Positions 51,760-60,442 of a stretch of DNA of 64,000 bases are shown piece by piece. The position numbers were made by a program, and so were the translations under genes. Within the stretch, counting starts at the first letter, position 1, and each line of letters starts with the position of its first letter. A model generated the notes under the pieces. The model was not told the DNA's origin, searched no databases, and worked only from the letters and a program-made list of their open reading frames with translations. The DNA comes from Lentisphaera araneosa HTCC2155 (lineage in GTDB: Bacteria > Verrucomicrobiota > Lentisphaeria > Lentisphaerales > Lentisphaeraceae), in the NCBI RefSeq assembly GCF_000170755.1, contig NZ_ABCK01000023.1, positions 1 through 64,000 of the forward strand, given 5' to 3'.

Positions 51760-53033
51760 TATTGCTTTAAATATAATAAGTTTTCACGAAGAACTTGCAT
51801 CTGATAAATGATCGAAAGCAAGCGGTAGCGGGATTCAACTAACTGTAGATTAACATCGCTAACTTGCAAGAGGGTTAAGAGGCCAGCGCGGTATTGTTCG
51901 CGGGCAATTGTGTAGTTTTCTTCGGCAAATTCTAAAGCTTTTTTTTCGTTATAGATTTGTTCTGCAAGGCTTTCCCATTGGCTTTCGAGTTGGAGGTAGA
52001 TGCGTGTGCGTTCTCTAATCTCTGCTTTGACCGAGAAATCATTGGCAAGAATGTTTTTTGACTCAAATAATTGACGTGAGCCGCGTTGTTTGCCATCTAA
52101 GATAGTCCAGTTTAATGTAACTCCCACGAGCCAGCCATCTTCGAGATCATCAGTTTCAGGCCCTGTGACACCAGCACTCGCTAAACCGTAGAGTTCAGGT
52201 GCATATTCAGATTTGACTTGTTCAATCTTGGTTCGTGACACATTTGAGTCCGCTTCCAGGATGGCAATTTCCAAACTCTTATCGAGCATGGTTTTGACTT
52301 GAACTAAAAGCTTTTCTACATTTTTTGGAGGTACTAAAGTTTCTAATGATTTAATTTTTGCGGTGACTTCGCCAATCGAGGAGGCGAAAGCAAACATACT
52401 TTCGTTGAGTCGAGATTGTTGTGCACGCGTTGTGTTTAAGGATTGCATCTTAGTCACTTTTGTTTGCAAGACATCGACACGACTTAAGGTACCGACTTCA
52501 AATAAACTCTCGGTATCTTGCTCTTCTTCTTCACTGAGTTTTAAACGTTCTTTGGCCACTTCTAAGCCAGCTTGTTCAAAGATGTAGCTCCAGTAATCGA
52601 GTCGAGCCTTAAAGCTGAGGTCACGAATCATCATGGCATTTTGTAAACGGCTCAATTTAACTTCGGCTAAGCCTTCTTCTAAGGCCCATTTTTTACGGCC
52701 AAAACCATAGAGGTATTGACTGATTTTCAGAGAACTACTTAGGCGTTCATCCTCATCATTGTCATAGCCAAAGGCTAGAGGTTCACTACTCTCAAAAAGG
52801 TTTTCGTATCCTGCAGTTACATCGCCTTGAGTTTTAAAACGGGCAATGCGAAGATCTTTATTAACTTCAGTTTGTTGGATGCGAATTTCGCTATTGCGAA
52901 TTTCGCTTAGGTTCTTGATGACAAGTGAACGAATGTCATCGAGTTTAATTTCGAGTGCTTTGGCTACTTCGCTATCTTGAGCCTGTACAGCCATAAGCGT
53001 GAAAAGGCATAATATGGTGAGATGTTTTTTCAT
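51759..53033 (-). CDS. TolC-family outer membrane efflux protein
   Basis: The 424-residue protein has a signal peptide (ILCLFTLMAVQA) and the two OEP repeats of long helices (about 25-215 and 225-424), with LKISQYLYGFGRKKWALEEG, ESLFEVGTLSRVDVLQTKV, VGVTLNWTILDGKQRGSRQL and REQYRAGLLTLLQVSDVNLQ. The 'F..G..s..dvLq' periodicity is typical of TolC-like channels. It overlaps the RND gene by 4 bp and supplies the outer channel of a complete tripartite pump. Confidence 0.93.
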   Translation of the reverse strand: MKKHLTILCLFTLMAVQAQDSEVAKALEIKLDDIRSLVIKNLSEIRNSEIRIQQTEVNKDLRIARFKTQGDVTAGYENLFESSEPLAFGYDNDEDERLSSSLKISQYLYGFGRKKWALEEGLAEVKLSRLQNAMMIRDLSFKARLDYWSYIFEQAGLEVAKERLKLSEEEEQDTESLFEVGTLSRVDVLQTKVTKMQSLNTTRAQQSRLNESMFAFASSIGEVTAKIKSLETLVPPKNVEKLLVQVKTMLDKSLEIAILEADSNVSRTKIEQVKSEYAPELYGLASAGVTGPETDDLEDGWLVGVTLNWTILDGKQRGSRQLFESKNILANDFSVKAEIRERTRIYLQLESQWESLAEQIYNEKKALEFAEENYTIAREQYRAGLLTLLQVSDVNLQLVESRYRLLSIIYQMQVLRENLLYLKQ

Positions 53034-56000
53034 CTTTCCTCCAAGGTATTGTGAAAACGTTTGAAAAACTTATTGCGTCGAAACTTCTCTAATATTTCGA
53101 AAAGTACAGGTATAATTAAAAGAGTCATGCTCGTACTCACAGTTAAGCCTGCAATAAATGCGGTGGCAAAAGGGCTCCAGGCAATACTGAAATCAGGAAT
53201 TCCAATAGCCATGGGGAGTAAACCAGCAATGGTAGTGAAGGTGGTCATCATAATAGGTCGCATACGTTGATGTCCGGCAGTCAGTAGGGCTTGCTGTAAT
53301 GGTAAGCCATCTTTGATACGTTGATTGATAAAGTTAATTAAAACAATCGCATCATTAATCACGAGTCCAGTCAAACCGACCATGGCCATGAAGCCATTAA
53401 CAGTCAAAAAGGAGCGTTCGGGACGAATGCTGCCCTCGGGGAGTAAATCTGAGCCAATGCCGAGTAAAGCCATAACAATGATAACGCCAGTAAAACTGAA
53501 GACGATATTGGACATAATGAGTAATGGTTGAAGATAACTGCGGAATTGACTAGCTAAAATTCCGTAGATGAGAATGATTGCGAGCAAAAAAGCTGATGCT
53601 AAGGAGCGGTAGCTTTTGCCAGTACTTTCGGATTCACCTCCAAAAGAAATGACTGTGCCAGGATAATTGGCTCGATTTTCTAGCCACCACTTATTGAGCC
53701 TTGAACTAACATTAATAGCGCCGATTTTGGTGTCTTCATCAAGGTTGCCGGAAATGGTCACGATGCGTTGGAAATCCCAGCGAATGAGTGAAGAAGAAAC
53801 GGTTGATGAAGTAAAATGACCGAGGTCACTAAATAAGACTCGTTTCCCATCCGCTTGATTAATAAAGGGGATGTTAAGTAAATCAACGGGATCTTGTATA
53901 TGGCTTTCGGCTAAACGTAGCTTGAGGGGAATATCTTCGTCGGAGCGCCTAAAGTCAGCTATGTAGGCACCATCTAAACTATCTGCAATAAAGCGCTGGA
54001 CATCGACTTCTGAGAGCTTTAGCCCTGCAAGCTTTTCACGATCAATTTTAAATGAAAGGATATTGGAGCGCAGTTGACGATCGTGTTTAAGATCAATGAT
54101 GCCTTTTAGACTATTGTTGGATTCCTCGTCTAAATAGGACATGATATCATCGACGGCTCTCATGATGGTTTCGTCATTATTCCCAGAGACACGAACATTT
54201 ATGGGGAGGCCTACGGGGGGACCGTCTTTAGCTGAAACAACTTCTAAATCTATACCATTTACTTCGAACTCATTTTCTAGTTCTGTGCGCGTATCGCGAA
54301 TGAAACCTGCCGCATCGGTAAATTCGCGTTCAGCTTTCGGGGGTAATTCGGCCATGATGAATCCGTACTGATTACTCATGACAGGTTTGTAATCTAAGTC
54401 AACCAACATGCCTGATTGAGCTGTAGTGCTTGAAATACTTTTTGGCCCTTTAGCCATAAGTTTTTCACTTATTTTACGCACAACTTTATCTGTTTCTTCC
54501 ATTGGAGTCCCTCCAGGCATGCGCACATAGATTTGCATGATTGATGTGTTGTCAGGAAAAAAAACAAGTTTAAGTAAAGGAGTGAAGCCAAATGCGGGCA
54601 TGATAATAATGAAGATAGCAATTAAAAAGAGGAGGCCCGAAGATAAGATACTGATGACCGGGTGGTTTAGGCACCAATTTAAGCAGGTGTGATAAAAGCG
54701 AGAGATTTTACCCAAGAGTCCTTCGCGATTCAAGAAGTCATCTAAACATTCTTCTTTATGGGTCTCGGGAGCGGAATCTCGTCCCAATAAGTTTTCTAAA
54801 TCGATGACGTGAAGGGGCAATAAGATGAGGCATTCAATAATACTGATGGCTAGGGCAGTACAAACTGCGATGGGGACAAGAGAGAAAAAGTCGCCCACGG
54901 AACCTGTCATCAAGAGTAAAGGTAGGAAGGCCGCCATAGTTGTTAATGTGGCACTTAGTACTGGCCAAAAAACTTCTGAAGTTCCATCAATTACGGCGAT
55001 TTTGATTTTTTTACCCATTTCACGATGGCGTTGAATATTTTCTATAACAACAATCGCATCATCAACCACAATACCCGAGACTAAAACAAAACCTAATAGA
55101 GTAAGCTCATTAATGGATTGGCCCGTGAGATAAAAGATAAGTAAACTGCCTAAGAAACTAAAAATAATTCCCGAAATAGTGAGGACCGCAGCTCGGCAGG
55201 CATACATAACGAAGCAAGCTAAGACGCCAATGGCAATTGCTTGGACGAGGGTTGAGCTAGAAGCATAACTAACCACGGTTGCGGAGAGCGCAATAACAGT
55301 GCCGATAGTCGTGAGTTTCTTGCTTCTTTTCGCTAAAAATATGAAGAGGAGGTACATCACGAAGATAATGGAAAGAACTAGACTTTCTGATAAGACTCCG
55401 AGGCCATCTTTAATTTTCTTAGTAGTATCGAGTGTATAGACAATTTCAAATGAATATTGGTCATAATCTTTTTTGAAAAGTTCAACAGCCTCTTTGACAT
55501 CGCTTTTAATTTTAAAGGCATTTCCTGAGCGTAGTTTGAGAACTTTACACGCGGTAGAATCGGCAGCATTGATACTATTAATTAAGTTGCCTTGAAGTTT
55601 ACGAATCCCCGATTCCTCATCAATGACTAAGTCACCAACTGTAACTTGGTTGCCATCACCATCTTGTCGAATCGTGATGCTGTATATGTCGCTTGATGAG
55701 CGATAGCGTTGGTCAATGCGGATTAGGCTTTCTCCTGCAGAACTAGTGATACTTCCTGAGGGGGGTGCTTGACCAGCAAGGCGCATTTTTGCAGCTACAT
55801 CTTGAAGTGTAATTCTATTTGCATCGAGTTTTTGAGGATCTAGGGCAATAGTATATTGTTCTTGATTATCTCCTAGGAGTAAGACTTTTTTAACTTTATC
55901 TATTTGCTCTAGTCTAAGTCTTAGGTCCTTAGCTAGCAGAACTAGCGTTCTTTTTGGTAAAGGATTCGCGTCATTTTTTGAAATTAGATTGACTTGGATG

Positions 56001-56431
56001 ACAGGTAGCCATTCATCTACATCAGCTTCTGAGAAAAAAGGAGTTAATGGTTCGCCATTTTGAACAGGGAGTCGATTTTGGATTCCCATGACGCGAAAGC
56101 GCAGCTCGTTATATAGGGCTTTGTAATCTGTGTCATCAACAAACTTTACATTTATGTTTGAACGGTCAGCTTGGGAAGTAGATTTAATATAATCGAGGTC
56201 TTCCATACCACGCAAACTGTCTTCAATCTCCTCTGTCACGAGTCTTTCGACTTCGTCAGGCGTGGCTCCTGGATACATGGTAGAGATTTGAACTTCCCCG
56301 AAGGTGAAATTAGGGAATTGCTCGACAGGCATATTGGGGAGTGCAATGGTCGCACTAAAGATGATCATCCCAACAAAGATGATGTTCAGCAAGACTCCCT
56401 GCCTCAGAAAAAATGCAATAAAATTTTTCAT
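53030..56431 (-). CDS. RND-family efflux transporter permease
   Basis: The 1133-residue protein has the RND layout: an N-terminal helix (FFLRQGVLLNIIFVGMIIFS), ALPNMPVEQFPNFTFGEVQI, a porter domain, helices 2-7 with LLGFVLVSGIVVDDAIVVIE (the VDDA Asp pair of the proton relay), a second porter domain and a matching second helix set with AMVGLTGLVINDAIVLINFI. The Lys of the AcrB relay in the second half is replaced by Ile-Asn-Asp, as in several non-AcrB subfamilies. It exports lipophilic compounds using the proton gradient, with the substrate unknown. Confidence 0.95.
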   Translation of the reverse strand: MKNFIAFFLRQGVLLNIIFVGMIIFSATIALPNMPVEQFPNFTFGEVQISTMYPGATPDEVERLVTEEIEDSLRGMEDLDYIKSTSQADRSNINVKFVDDTDYKALYNELRFRVMGIQNRLPVQNGEPLTPFFSEADVDEWLPVIQVNLISKNDANPLPKRTLVLLAKDLRLRLEQIDKVKKVLLLGDNQEQYTIALDPQKLDANRITLQDVAAKMRLAGQAPPSGSITSSAGESLIRIDQRYRSSSDIYSITIRQDGDGNQVTVGDLVIDEESGIRKLQGNLINSINAADSTACKVLKLRSGNAFKIKSDVKEAVELFKKDYDQYSFEIVYTLDTTKKIKDGLGVLSESLVLSIIFVMYLLFIFLAKRSKKLTTIGTVIALSATVVSYASSSTLVQAIAIGVLACFVMYACRAAVLTISGIIFSFLGSLLIFYLTGQSINELTLLGFVLVSGIVVDDAIVVIENIQRHREMGKKIKIAVIDGTSEVFWPVLSATLTTMAAFLPLLLMTGSVGDFFSLVPIAVCTALAISIIECLILLPLHVIDLENLLGRDSAPETHKEECLDDFLNREGLLGKISRFYHTCLNWCLNHPVISILSSGLLFLIAIFIIIMPAFGFTPLLKLVFFPDNTSIMQIYVRMPGGTPMEETDKVVRKISEKLMAKGPKSISSTTAQSGMLVDLDYKPVMSNQYGFIMAELPPKAEREFTDAAGFIRDTRTELENEFEVNGIDLEVVSAKDGPPVGLPINVRVSGNNDETIMRAVDDIMSYLDEESNNSLKGIIDLKHDRQLRSNILSFKIDREKLAGLKLSEVDVQRFIADSLDGAYIADFRRSDEDIPLKLRLAESHIQDPVDLLNIPFINQADGKRVLFSDLGHFTSSTVSSSLIRWDFQRIVTISGNLDEDTKIGAINVSSRLNKWWLENRANYPGTVISFGGESESTGKSYRSLASAFLLAIILIYGILASQFRSYLQPLLIMSNIVFSFTGVIIVMALLGIGSDLLPEGSIRPERSFLTVNGFMAMVGLTGLVINDAIVLINFINQRIKDGLPLQQALLTAGHQRMRPIMMTTFTTIAGLLPMAIGIPDFSIAWSPFATAFIAGLTVSTSMTLLIIPVLFEILEKFRRNKFFKRFHNTLEER

Positions 56432-57492
56432 TACTTTCTCTTAACTAAAATGCTTTTTTCGGGGATGTCACTTTTTTTGATAATGTAAGAGTTTTTATTT
56501 CTTCGTAATGCTTGGAAAATGATTTTGTTTCCTTTCTCATCTAAGAGCCAAGTTTGTTCGAGGCCCATGTGCACAAATTCGTTAGGTACAATGACGGCTG
56601 GGGATGGGTAGTCAACTGCTAACTCAAGTTTCACCTCTAAGCCTCCTGAGGGATCTGCAAACTGATCACCGGCCACTCTCAGTTCTACATGGCGTTTACG
56701 GCTCACGGGGTCATAGTTTCGATCACTTCGGTGGAGTTTGGCTCTTAACTGCTTTTCTTTATATTTGAGTTGTATAGGTGATTTGGTGAGTACTTCATAC
56801 TCTTCTTGGCTAATTCGAAAATCAATACTCAATTCCTGAGTGTCGACTATTTGACAAATGACTTCATTCGCATTTAGCCAACTACCTGCTTCGCTGATTT
56901 GATGGTTTAATATCCAGCGCTTAGGTCCGTAAATATAGTGGCGAGCAAGCTTTTCTTTAACAAGTTCTGAGGCAACTTCGGCCTCTGTGATTTTTTGTTT
57001 TTGTAAAGCAATATTTTGATTCACTTCAATCAAGGTGAGCTCGGATTGGTCATATTCATATGAAACTCTATCGAAGTTTGATTTGGCGATTTTCCCGTCA
57101 TCACTCAAGCGACTAATGCGGTCCATTTCGAGTTTGCGGTACTTCACATTTCTTTTTTCAAGAAGGGCTCGAGCTTCTTGAGTTTTTAGAGTTTGTTTTT
57201 GGCTTTCTAGGGCGGCGTGCGAAGCTTTGAGCTCTAACTCAACTAAACTCGTGTCCTGCTTGGCAATAAGGATTTTATCGCTTGATCCTTTAAGGGTAGA
57301 GCCTTCGGTCACTTCATAAGAGATTAATCTAGCCGCATATTCAGCTTCCACATCGATGACTTTACATGGTTGGGTGAAGCCCATAATAACTCGTGTTAAT
57401 TTTGCAGGGTGCTTATGGGGCTCCCAAGTTTTTTCATTCGCATTAATAAATAAGCACGAACAGAAGGTCAGTGCAATGAGCAAATTTTTCAT
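56431..57492 (-). CDS. RND efflux periplasmic adaptor (membrane fusion protein)
   Basis: The 353-residue protein has a signal peptide (LLIALTFCSCLFINA), half-barrels around a coiled-coil hairpin (LEKRNVKYRKLEMDRISRL, DRVSYEYDQSELTLIEV), a lipoyl-like segment (GSTLKGSSDKILIAKQDTSL) and a beta-barrel end. The order is that of HlyD/AcrA-type adaptors. Its stop overlaps the RND start by 1 bp, and its start overlaps the regulator stop by 4 bp. Confidence 0.9.
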   Translation of the reverse strand: MKNLLIALTFCSCLFINANEKTWEPHKHPAKLTRVIMGFTQPCKVIDVEAEYAARLISYEVTEGSTLKGSSDKILIAKQDTSLVELELKASHAALESQKQTLKTQEARALLEKRNVKYRKLEMDRISRLSDDGKIAKSNFDRVSYEYDQSELTLIEVNQNIALQKQKITEAEVASELVKEKLARHYIYGPKRWILNHQISEAGSWLNANEVICQIVDTQELSIDFRISQEEYEVLTKSPIQLKYKEKQLRAKLHRSDRNYDPVSRKRHVELRVAGDQFADPSGGLEVKLELAVDYPSPAVIVPNEFVHMGLEQTWLLDEKGNKIIFQALRRNKNSYIIKKSDIPEKSILVKRK

Positions 57493-58118
57493 TTGATGAA
57501 TTCCTCCAGACGGTGGGGTTCTTTGAGTATTAAATTGAGGTACATGTTGGCCATGCGTTCAGGTCGAGTGAGTAACTCGTCTTCGTTGGCCCATTGCATT
57601 TGCCAAATCAAGCCATCTATCGTTGCAACTATGAAGCACGCTAAGTCTTCAGGATTGTCAATATCACGAAAGTATCCTTGCTCTAAACCTTTTTGGTAAT
57701 CGGCGAGAGCTAAACTTTGCCAATGAGCCACTTTTAGTTGGAATTCTTGACTGACAATAGTTTTAATTTGCGGATTCGTAGCAATTAAGAGTGAGAGTTC
57801 ATAGAAGAGGCGGTTCTCTTCAACGCCTTTTTTGAAAAACTCCGAAAGCACTGTGTGGATGGTCGTGTAGATGATTTTGACAGGATTATTATTACTTTCT
57901 TCAAAGGCCTCAACCAAGCTGTCAAGGCTCGCTTCAACTGCTTGGCAATTTTCTATACAGCAATACATGAGCAACTCCTCTTTAGAGTTGAAGTATTCGT
58001 AAATAGTTCCTTTCCCGATGTTTGCGTCTTTAGCAATCTTTGAGATTGTTGTGCTCGCAAAGCCTCGGTCTTTAAAGTTTTTGCTCGCTGCTTCTAAAAT
58101 TTTTTCACGTTTATCCAT
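57489..58118 (-). CDS. TetR/AcrR-family regulator of the efflux operon
   Basis: Start at 58118 (AAGGA 5 nt upstream); an ATG two codons earlier overlaps its own Shine-Dalgarno. The 209-residue protein has the TetR helix-turn-helix ILEAASKNFKDRGFASTTIS, with KIAKDANIGKGTIYEYFNSK, and a ligand-binding helical C-terminal domain. It is the first gene of regulator-adaptor-RND-TolC-cytochrome and is preceded by a TetR-type palindrome, so it should repress its own operon until a toxic ligand binds. Confidence 0.93.
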   Translation of the reverse strand: MDKREKILEAASKNFKDRGFASTTISKIAKDANIGKGTIYEYFNSKEELLMYCCIENCQAVEASLDSLVEAFEESNNNPVKIIYTTIHTVLSEFFKKGVEENRLFYELSLLIATNPQIKTIVSQEFQLKVAHWQSLALADYQKGLEQGYFRDIDNPEDLACFIVATIDGLIWQMQWANEDELLTRPERMANMYLNLILKEPHRLEEFIK

Positions 58119-58131
58119 TATCATCCTTCTT

Positions 58132-58147
58132 GACTGACCAGTCGGTC
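58132..58147. promoter_or_regulatory. Probable TetR/AcrR operator upstream of the efflux operon
   Basis: GACTGACC (58132-58139) and AGTCGGTC (58140-58147) form an imperfect palindrome with 12 of 16 symmetric positions. It lies 14 bp before the regulator start. The GACCGACC/GGTCGGTC style resembles known AcrR-type operators. Confidence 0.6.
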
Positions 58148-58286
58148 GGTTCTTAAAGCTATAACTTAGTCAGAAGAAAACAAAGTTATTTGGCAAGGAA
58201 TTATGTACTTATTTGTTGACTAAGCAAAAATAGTATGGAAAAAGCAGCTAGTTTTTTGAGCTTTGGACTTAGGCCTTGGCTTTAAG

Positions 58287-58733
58287 TTAAAGTTTAGTCC
58301 AAGTTTTGTGGATACCTTTGCTTCCTGCTTTAATCATTTTGTGTTTCTCTAGGTTTTTCAGAGTGCGAATAATATTGGAATCGCCATGCTTACGGAATTT
58401 GCTAAGGATTTTTCCTTGGACTTTGCTGACTTCGCAAAATCCGAGAATTTCTTGAGCAAGTAAATCGGTAAATGGAGCCATTTTTTGATTGGGATAAATA
58501 ATTGTGTACCCTGGGTTGCCATCAATATCTTCCCCGTAGGAGTATTTGAGTTTGTCAGAATTATCTTGGAGGATTTGACGGACCCTACGCATGATTTTCC
58601 CACCTTCACCAGAGCTACCATAGCCGTGGACGAGCCTGAAAGCTTCACGCGTCTTTTGGTAGTTTTCATATTCGTTCAAAAAGCATTTAATCGCTTCGTC
58701 AGCTTTTAATTCATGGAGGTCAAGAGTCTGCAT
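58287..58733 (-). CDS. Small Smr-domain protein
   Basis: The start at 58733 (MQTLDLHELKADEAIKCFLN) is the first ATG. The longer frame begins at a TTG within the preceding terminator, so it is not credible, but no clear Shine-Dalgarno is visible. The 148-residue protein has the Smr elements LDLHE (for LDLHG) and VHGYGSSGEGGKIMRRVRQI (THGxG-type). The rest is a helical tail with a KHGDSNIIRTLKNLEKHKMI segment. Stand-alone Smr domains are nucleases or RNA-binding proteins; the substrate here is unknown. Confidence 0.75.
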   Translation of the reverse strand: MQTLDLHELKADEAIKCFLNEYENYQKTREAFRLVHGYGSSGEGGKIMRRVRQILQDNSDKLKYSYGEDIDGNPGYTIIYPNQKMAPFTDLLAQEILGFCEVSKVQGKILSKFRKHGDSNIIRTLKNLEKHKMIKAGSKGIHKTWTKL

Positions 58734-58780
58734 TGAGGGGTGGCTTTGGTATTGTTTATGAGTTACACAGGCTATTACAC

Positions 58781-58819
58781 AAATAAAAAACGTCAATTGA
58801 ACTTAATCAATTGACGTTT
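58781..58819 (-). terminator. Terminator of the coiled-coil membrane protein pair
   Basis: A perfect 13-bp stem (AAACGTCAATTGA 58788-58800 with TCAATTGACGTTT 58807-58819) and 6-nt loop runs on the minus strand into TTTTTTATTT. It lies 21 bp after the stop at 58840. Confidence 0.9.
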
Positions 58820-58839
58820 GGGTTATTGCTGTAGAATTA

Positions 58840-59562
58840 TTATTCAGCTATGGGTTGATTCGCCTTGTCTAAAAGATCTAAAGTTTTGCCTTTGAGGTCT
58901 TCACGATAGGCTTCGTCACTGGCAAGGACCCACGCATAAGCAAGTACTTTTTTCTGGGTGTACTCCTCTTGAGTGAGGTCTTTTTTGTATTGTAATTTTG
59001 CTAACATACTATCAAGAGCATCGATTTTTAGGTGAGTGTCGATGAGGTCATCGAGTTGAAGTTTAATACCTTCACTGAGATCGTGTGCAAGTCTATCGAG
59101 ATTATCTTTATCTTTAACAAGCGATTTATTGCTGTCGAGTTCTTTTCTGACATCGCGAAACATTTGTGCAACTTCTGTGCTGATGATATCATTGACACTA
59201 TTAGTGGCGATGGCGAAGTTTTTGTCCGCTAAAGAAATAATTTCCTTTTTGAGATGAGGGATTTCTTTGTCAAGTTGATCGAATGCATTAGACATCTCAC
59301 GATTAGCTAAGTCTTCGACACCTGTGATAATGTCGTCATTGCTAGGTATTTTTTGTTCAATAATATCCATCGCCATGGTTGAAATCACTTCTGGTTGTGT
59401 AATAGCTTGAAGTTTTGATGGGACATAGAAAGCATAGATGCCGACAATGATAATTAAAATTGAGTAAACAATTTTAGTTATATTTTGAGACTTCTCTGCG
59501 GAGTTTTCGAGAGCTTCTACTTTAGAAGCAATGACTTCGAGTTGTTTTTGAATTTCGCTCAT
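58840..59562 (-). CDS. Membrane-anchored coiled-coil protein (paralogue A)
   Basis: Not recognised. The 240-residue protein has a short N-terminal heptad region (IQKQLEVIASKVEALENS), one membrane helix (ITKIVYSILIIIVGIYAFYV, about 27-46) and then long amphipathic helices rich in Asp, Glu and Lys (DNLDRLAHDLSEGIKLQLDD). Its layout matches the upstream neighbour at 59575, with which it shares an operon (AGGAG before the ATG). It has the topology of small HAMP-less scaffold proteins. Function unknown. Confidence 0.65.
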   Translation of the reverse strand: MSEIQKQLEVIASKVEALENSAEKSQNITKIVYSILIIIVGIYAFYVPSKLQAITQPEVISTMAMDIIEQKIPSNDDIITGVEDLANREMSNAFDQLDKEIPHLKKEIISLADKNFAIATNSVNDIISTEVAQMFRDVRKELDSNKSLVKDKDNLDRLAHDLSEGIKLQLDDLIDTHLKIDALDSMLAKLQYKKDLTQEEYTQKKVLAYAWVLASDEAYREDLKGKTLDLLDKANQPIAE

Positions 59563-59574
59563 GATTAATTTCTC

Positions 59575-60300
59575 CTATTGCACTGCTGGTTCAACAGCAT
59601 CTTCTGGGACGATTTGATATTTTAAGAGGTCGAGCAAGGCAGCGACAAGCTTTCTTTCGGCAAGATCCGGATCAATTTTCTCAATATTGACAACGTCCAC
59701 GCTTATGGAAGTGAGTCGATCGGCAATCGCGTCAAATTCGGGCTCGAGCTTTATAATACTGTCCGCGGAGCTCGCCATGACATTTTCTGTAATCTTGATA
59801 GCAATTGTTTCAATATTTTCTTCGAGTTCTTTGATTTCAGCTTCTGAATAAGTTTCGCCGATATTATCAAAAGCTACATTTAGGGCATTTTCTAGTAGTT
59901 TGTAAATTCTCTCCTCAGTCACCTTACGTAAGTCAGTTTCTAGAGATTTAATGTGTCCCTCAAGTTTTTCTGAGTTTTTTGCATATTCTTTTTTAACACT
60001 TTCACTCAAACTCGGTAAAAGTTCTTTTTGAGCTTTAGCTTTCAAGCCAGTGAGCCTTTGCTTAAGGAGCTCTTCGGCATCCTTTTGGAGAGTTTCTACA
60101 ATGGCTTCTTGATTGTTTTTAAGTTCATTGGCGATGTTGTTGAGTCGCATAAACAGAAGGCCAATTAGAGCGAGAATTACAATGAGAGCAATGTTTCTAA
60201 AGCCCGTTTGGCTCTTCTTAATTTGCTCAATTTTATCAATTCGATTTTGGATATTTTTTATAATTTCCAAATCTTTACTATCATCTTGCTTGTCACTCAT
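59575..60300 (-). CDS. Membrane-anchored coiled-coil protein (paralogue B)
   Basis: The 241-residue product has the same layout as its downstream neighbour: a heptad N-terminus (IIKNIQNRIDKIEQIKKSQT), a membrane helix (NIALIVILALIGLLFMRL, about 42-59) and ~180 residues of acidic helices (ELLKQRLTGLKAKAQKELLP, EEIKELEENIETIAIKI-like segments). The gene sizes differ by one codon, which points to a duplication. It is divergent from the Pol II-like gene across a 142-bp gap. Confidence 0.65.
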   Translation of the reverse strand: MSDKQDDSKDLEIIKNIQNRIDKIEQIKKSQTGFRNIALIVILALIGLLFMRLNNIANELKNNQEAIVETLQKDAEELLKQRLTGLKAKAQKELLPSLSESVKKEYAKNSEKLEGHIKSLETDLRKVTEERIYKLLENALNVAFDNIGETYSEAEIKELEENIETIAIKITENVMASSADSIIKLEPEFDAIADRLTSISVDVVNIEKIDPDLAERKLVAALLDLLKYQIVPEDAVEPAVQ

Positions 60301-60442
60301 TATTGACTCTCCTTAATCAGATGTGTTAGTGGGTGTGGATTAAGTAAAAAACAAATTATTCAGCTTGTCAAGGTTTGCGTTGTAAGATATGGGGAATGCG
60401 TCCATATTGGTGAGATTTTAATTTACAATTTGGGGTAATGAA

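Noticed and set aside
58734-58796. N-terminal extension of the Smr gene to a TTG at 58796
   Set aside because: It would start inside the terminator stem of the preceding operon and the extra residues do not resemble an Smr protein.
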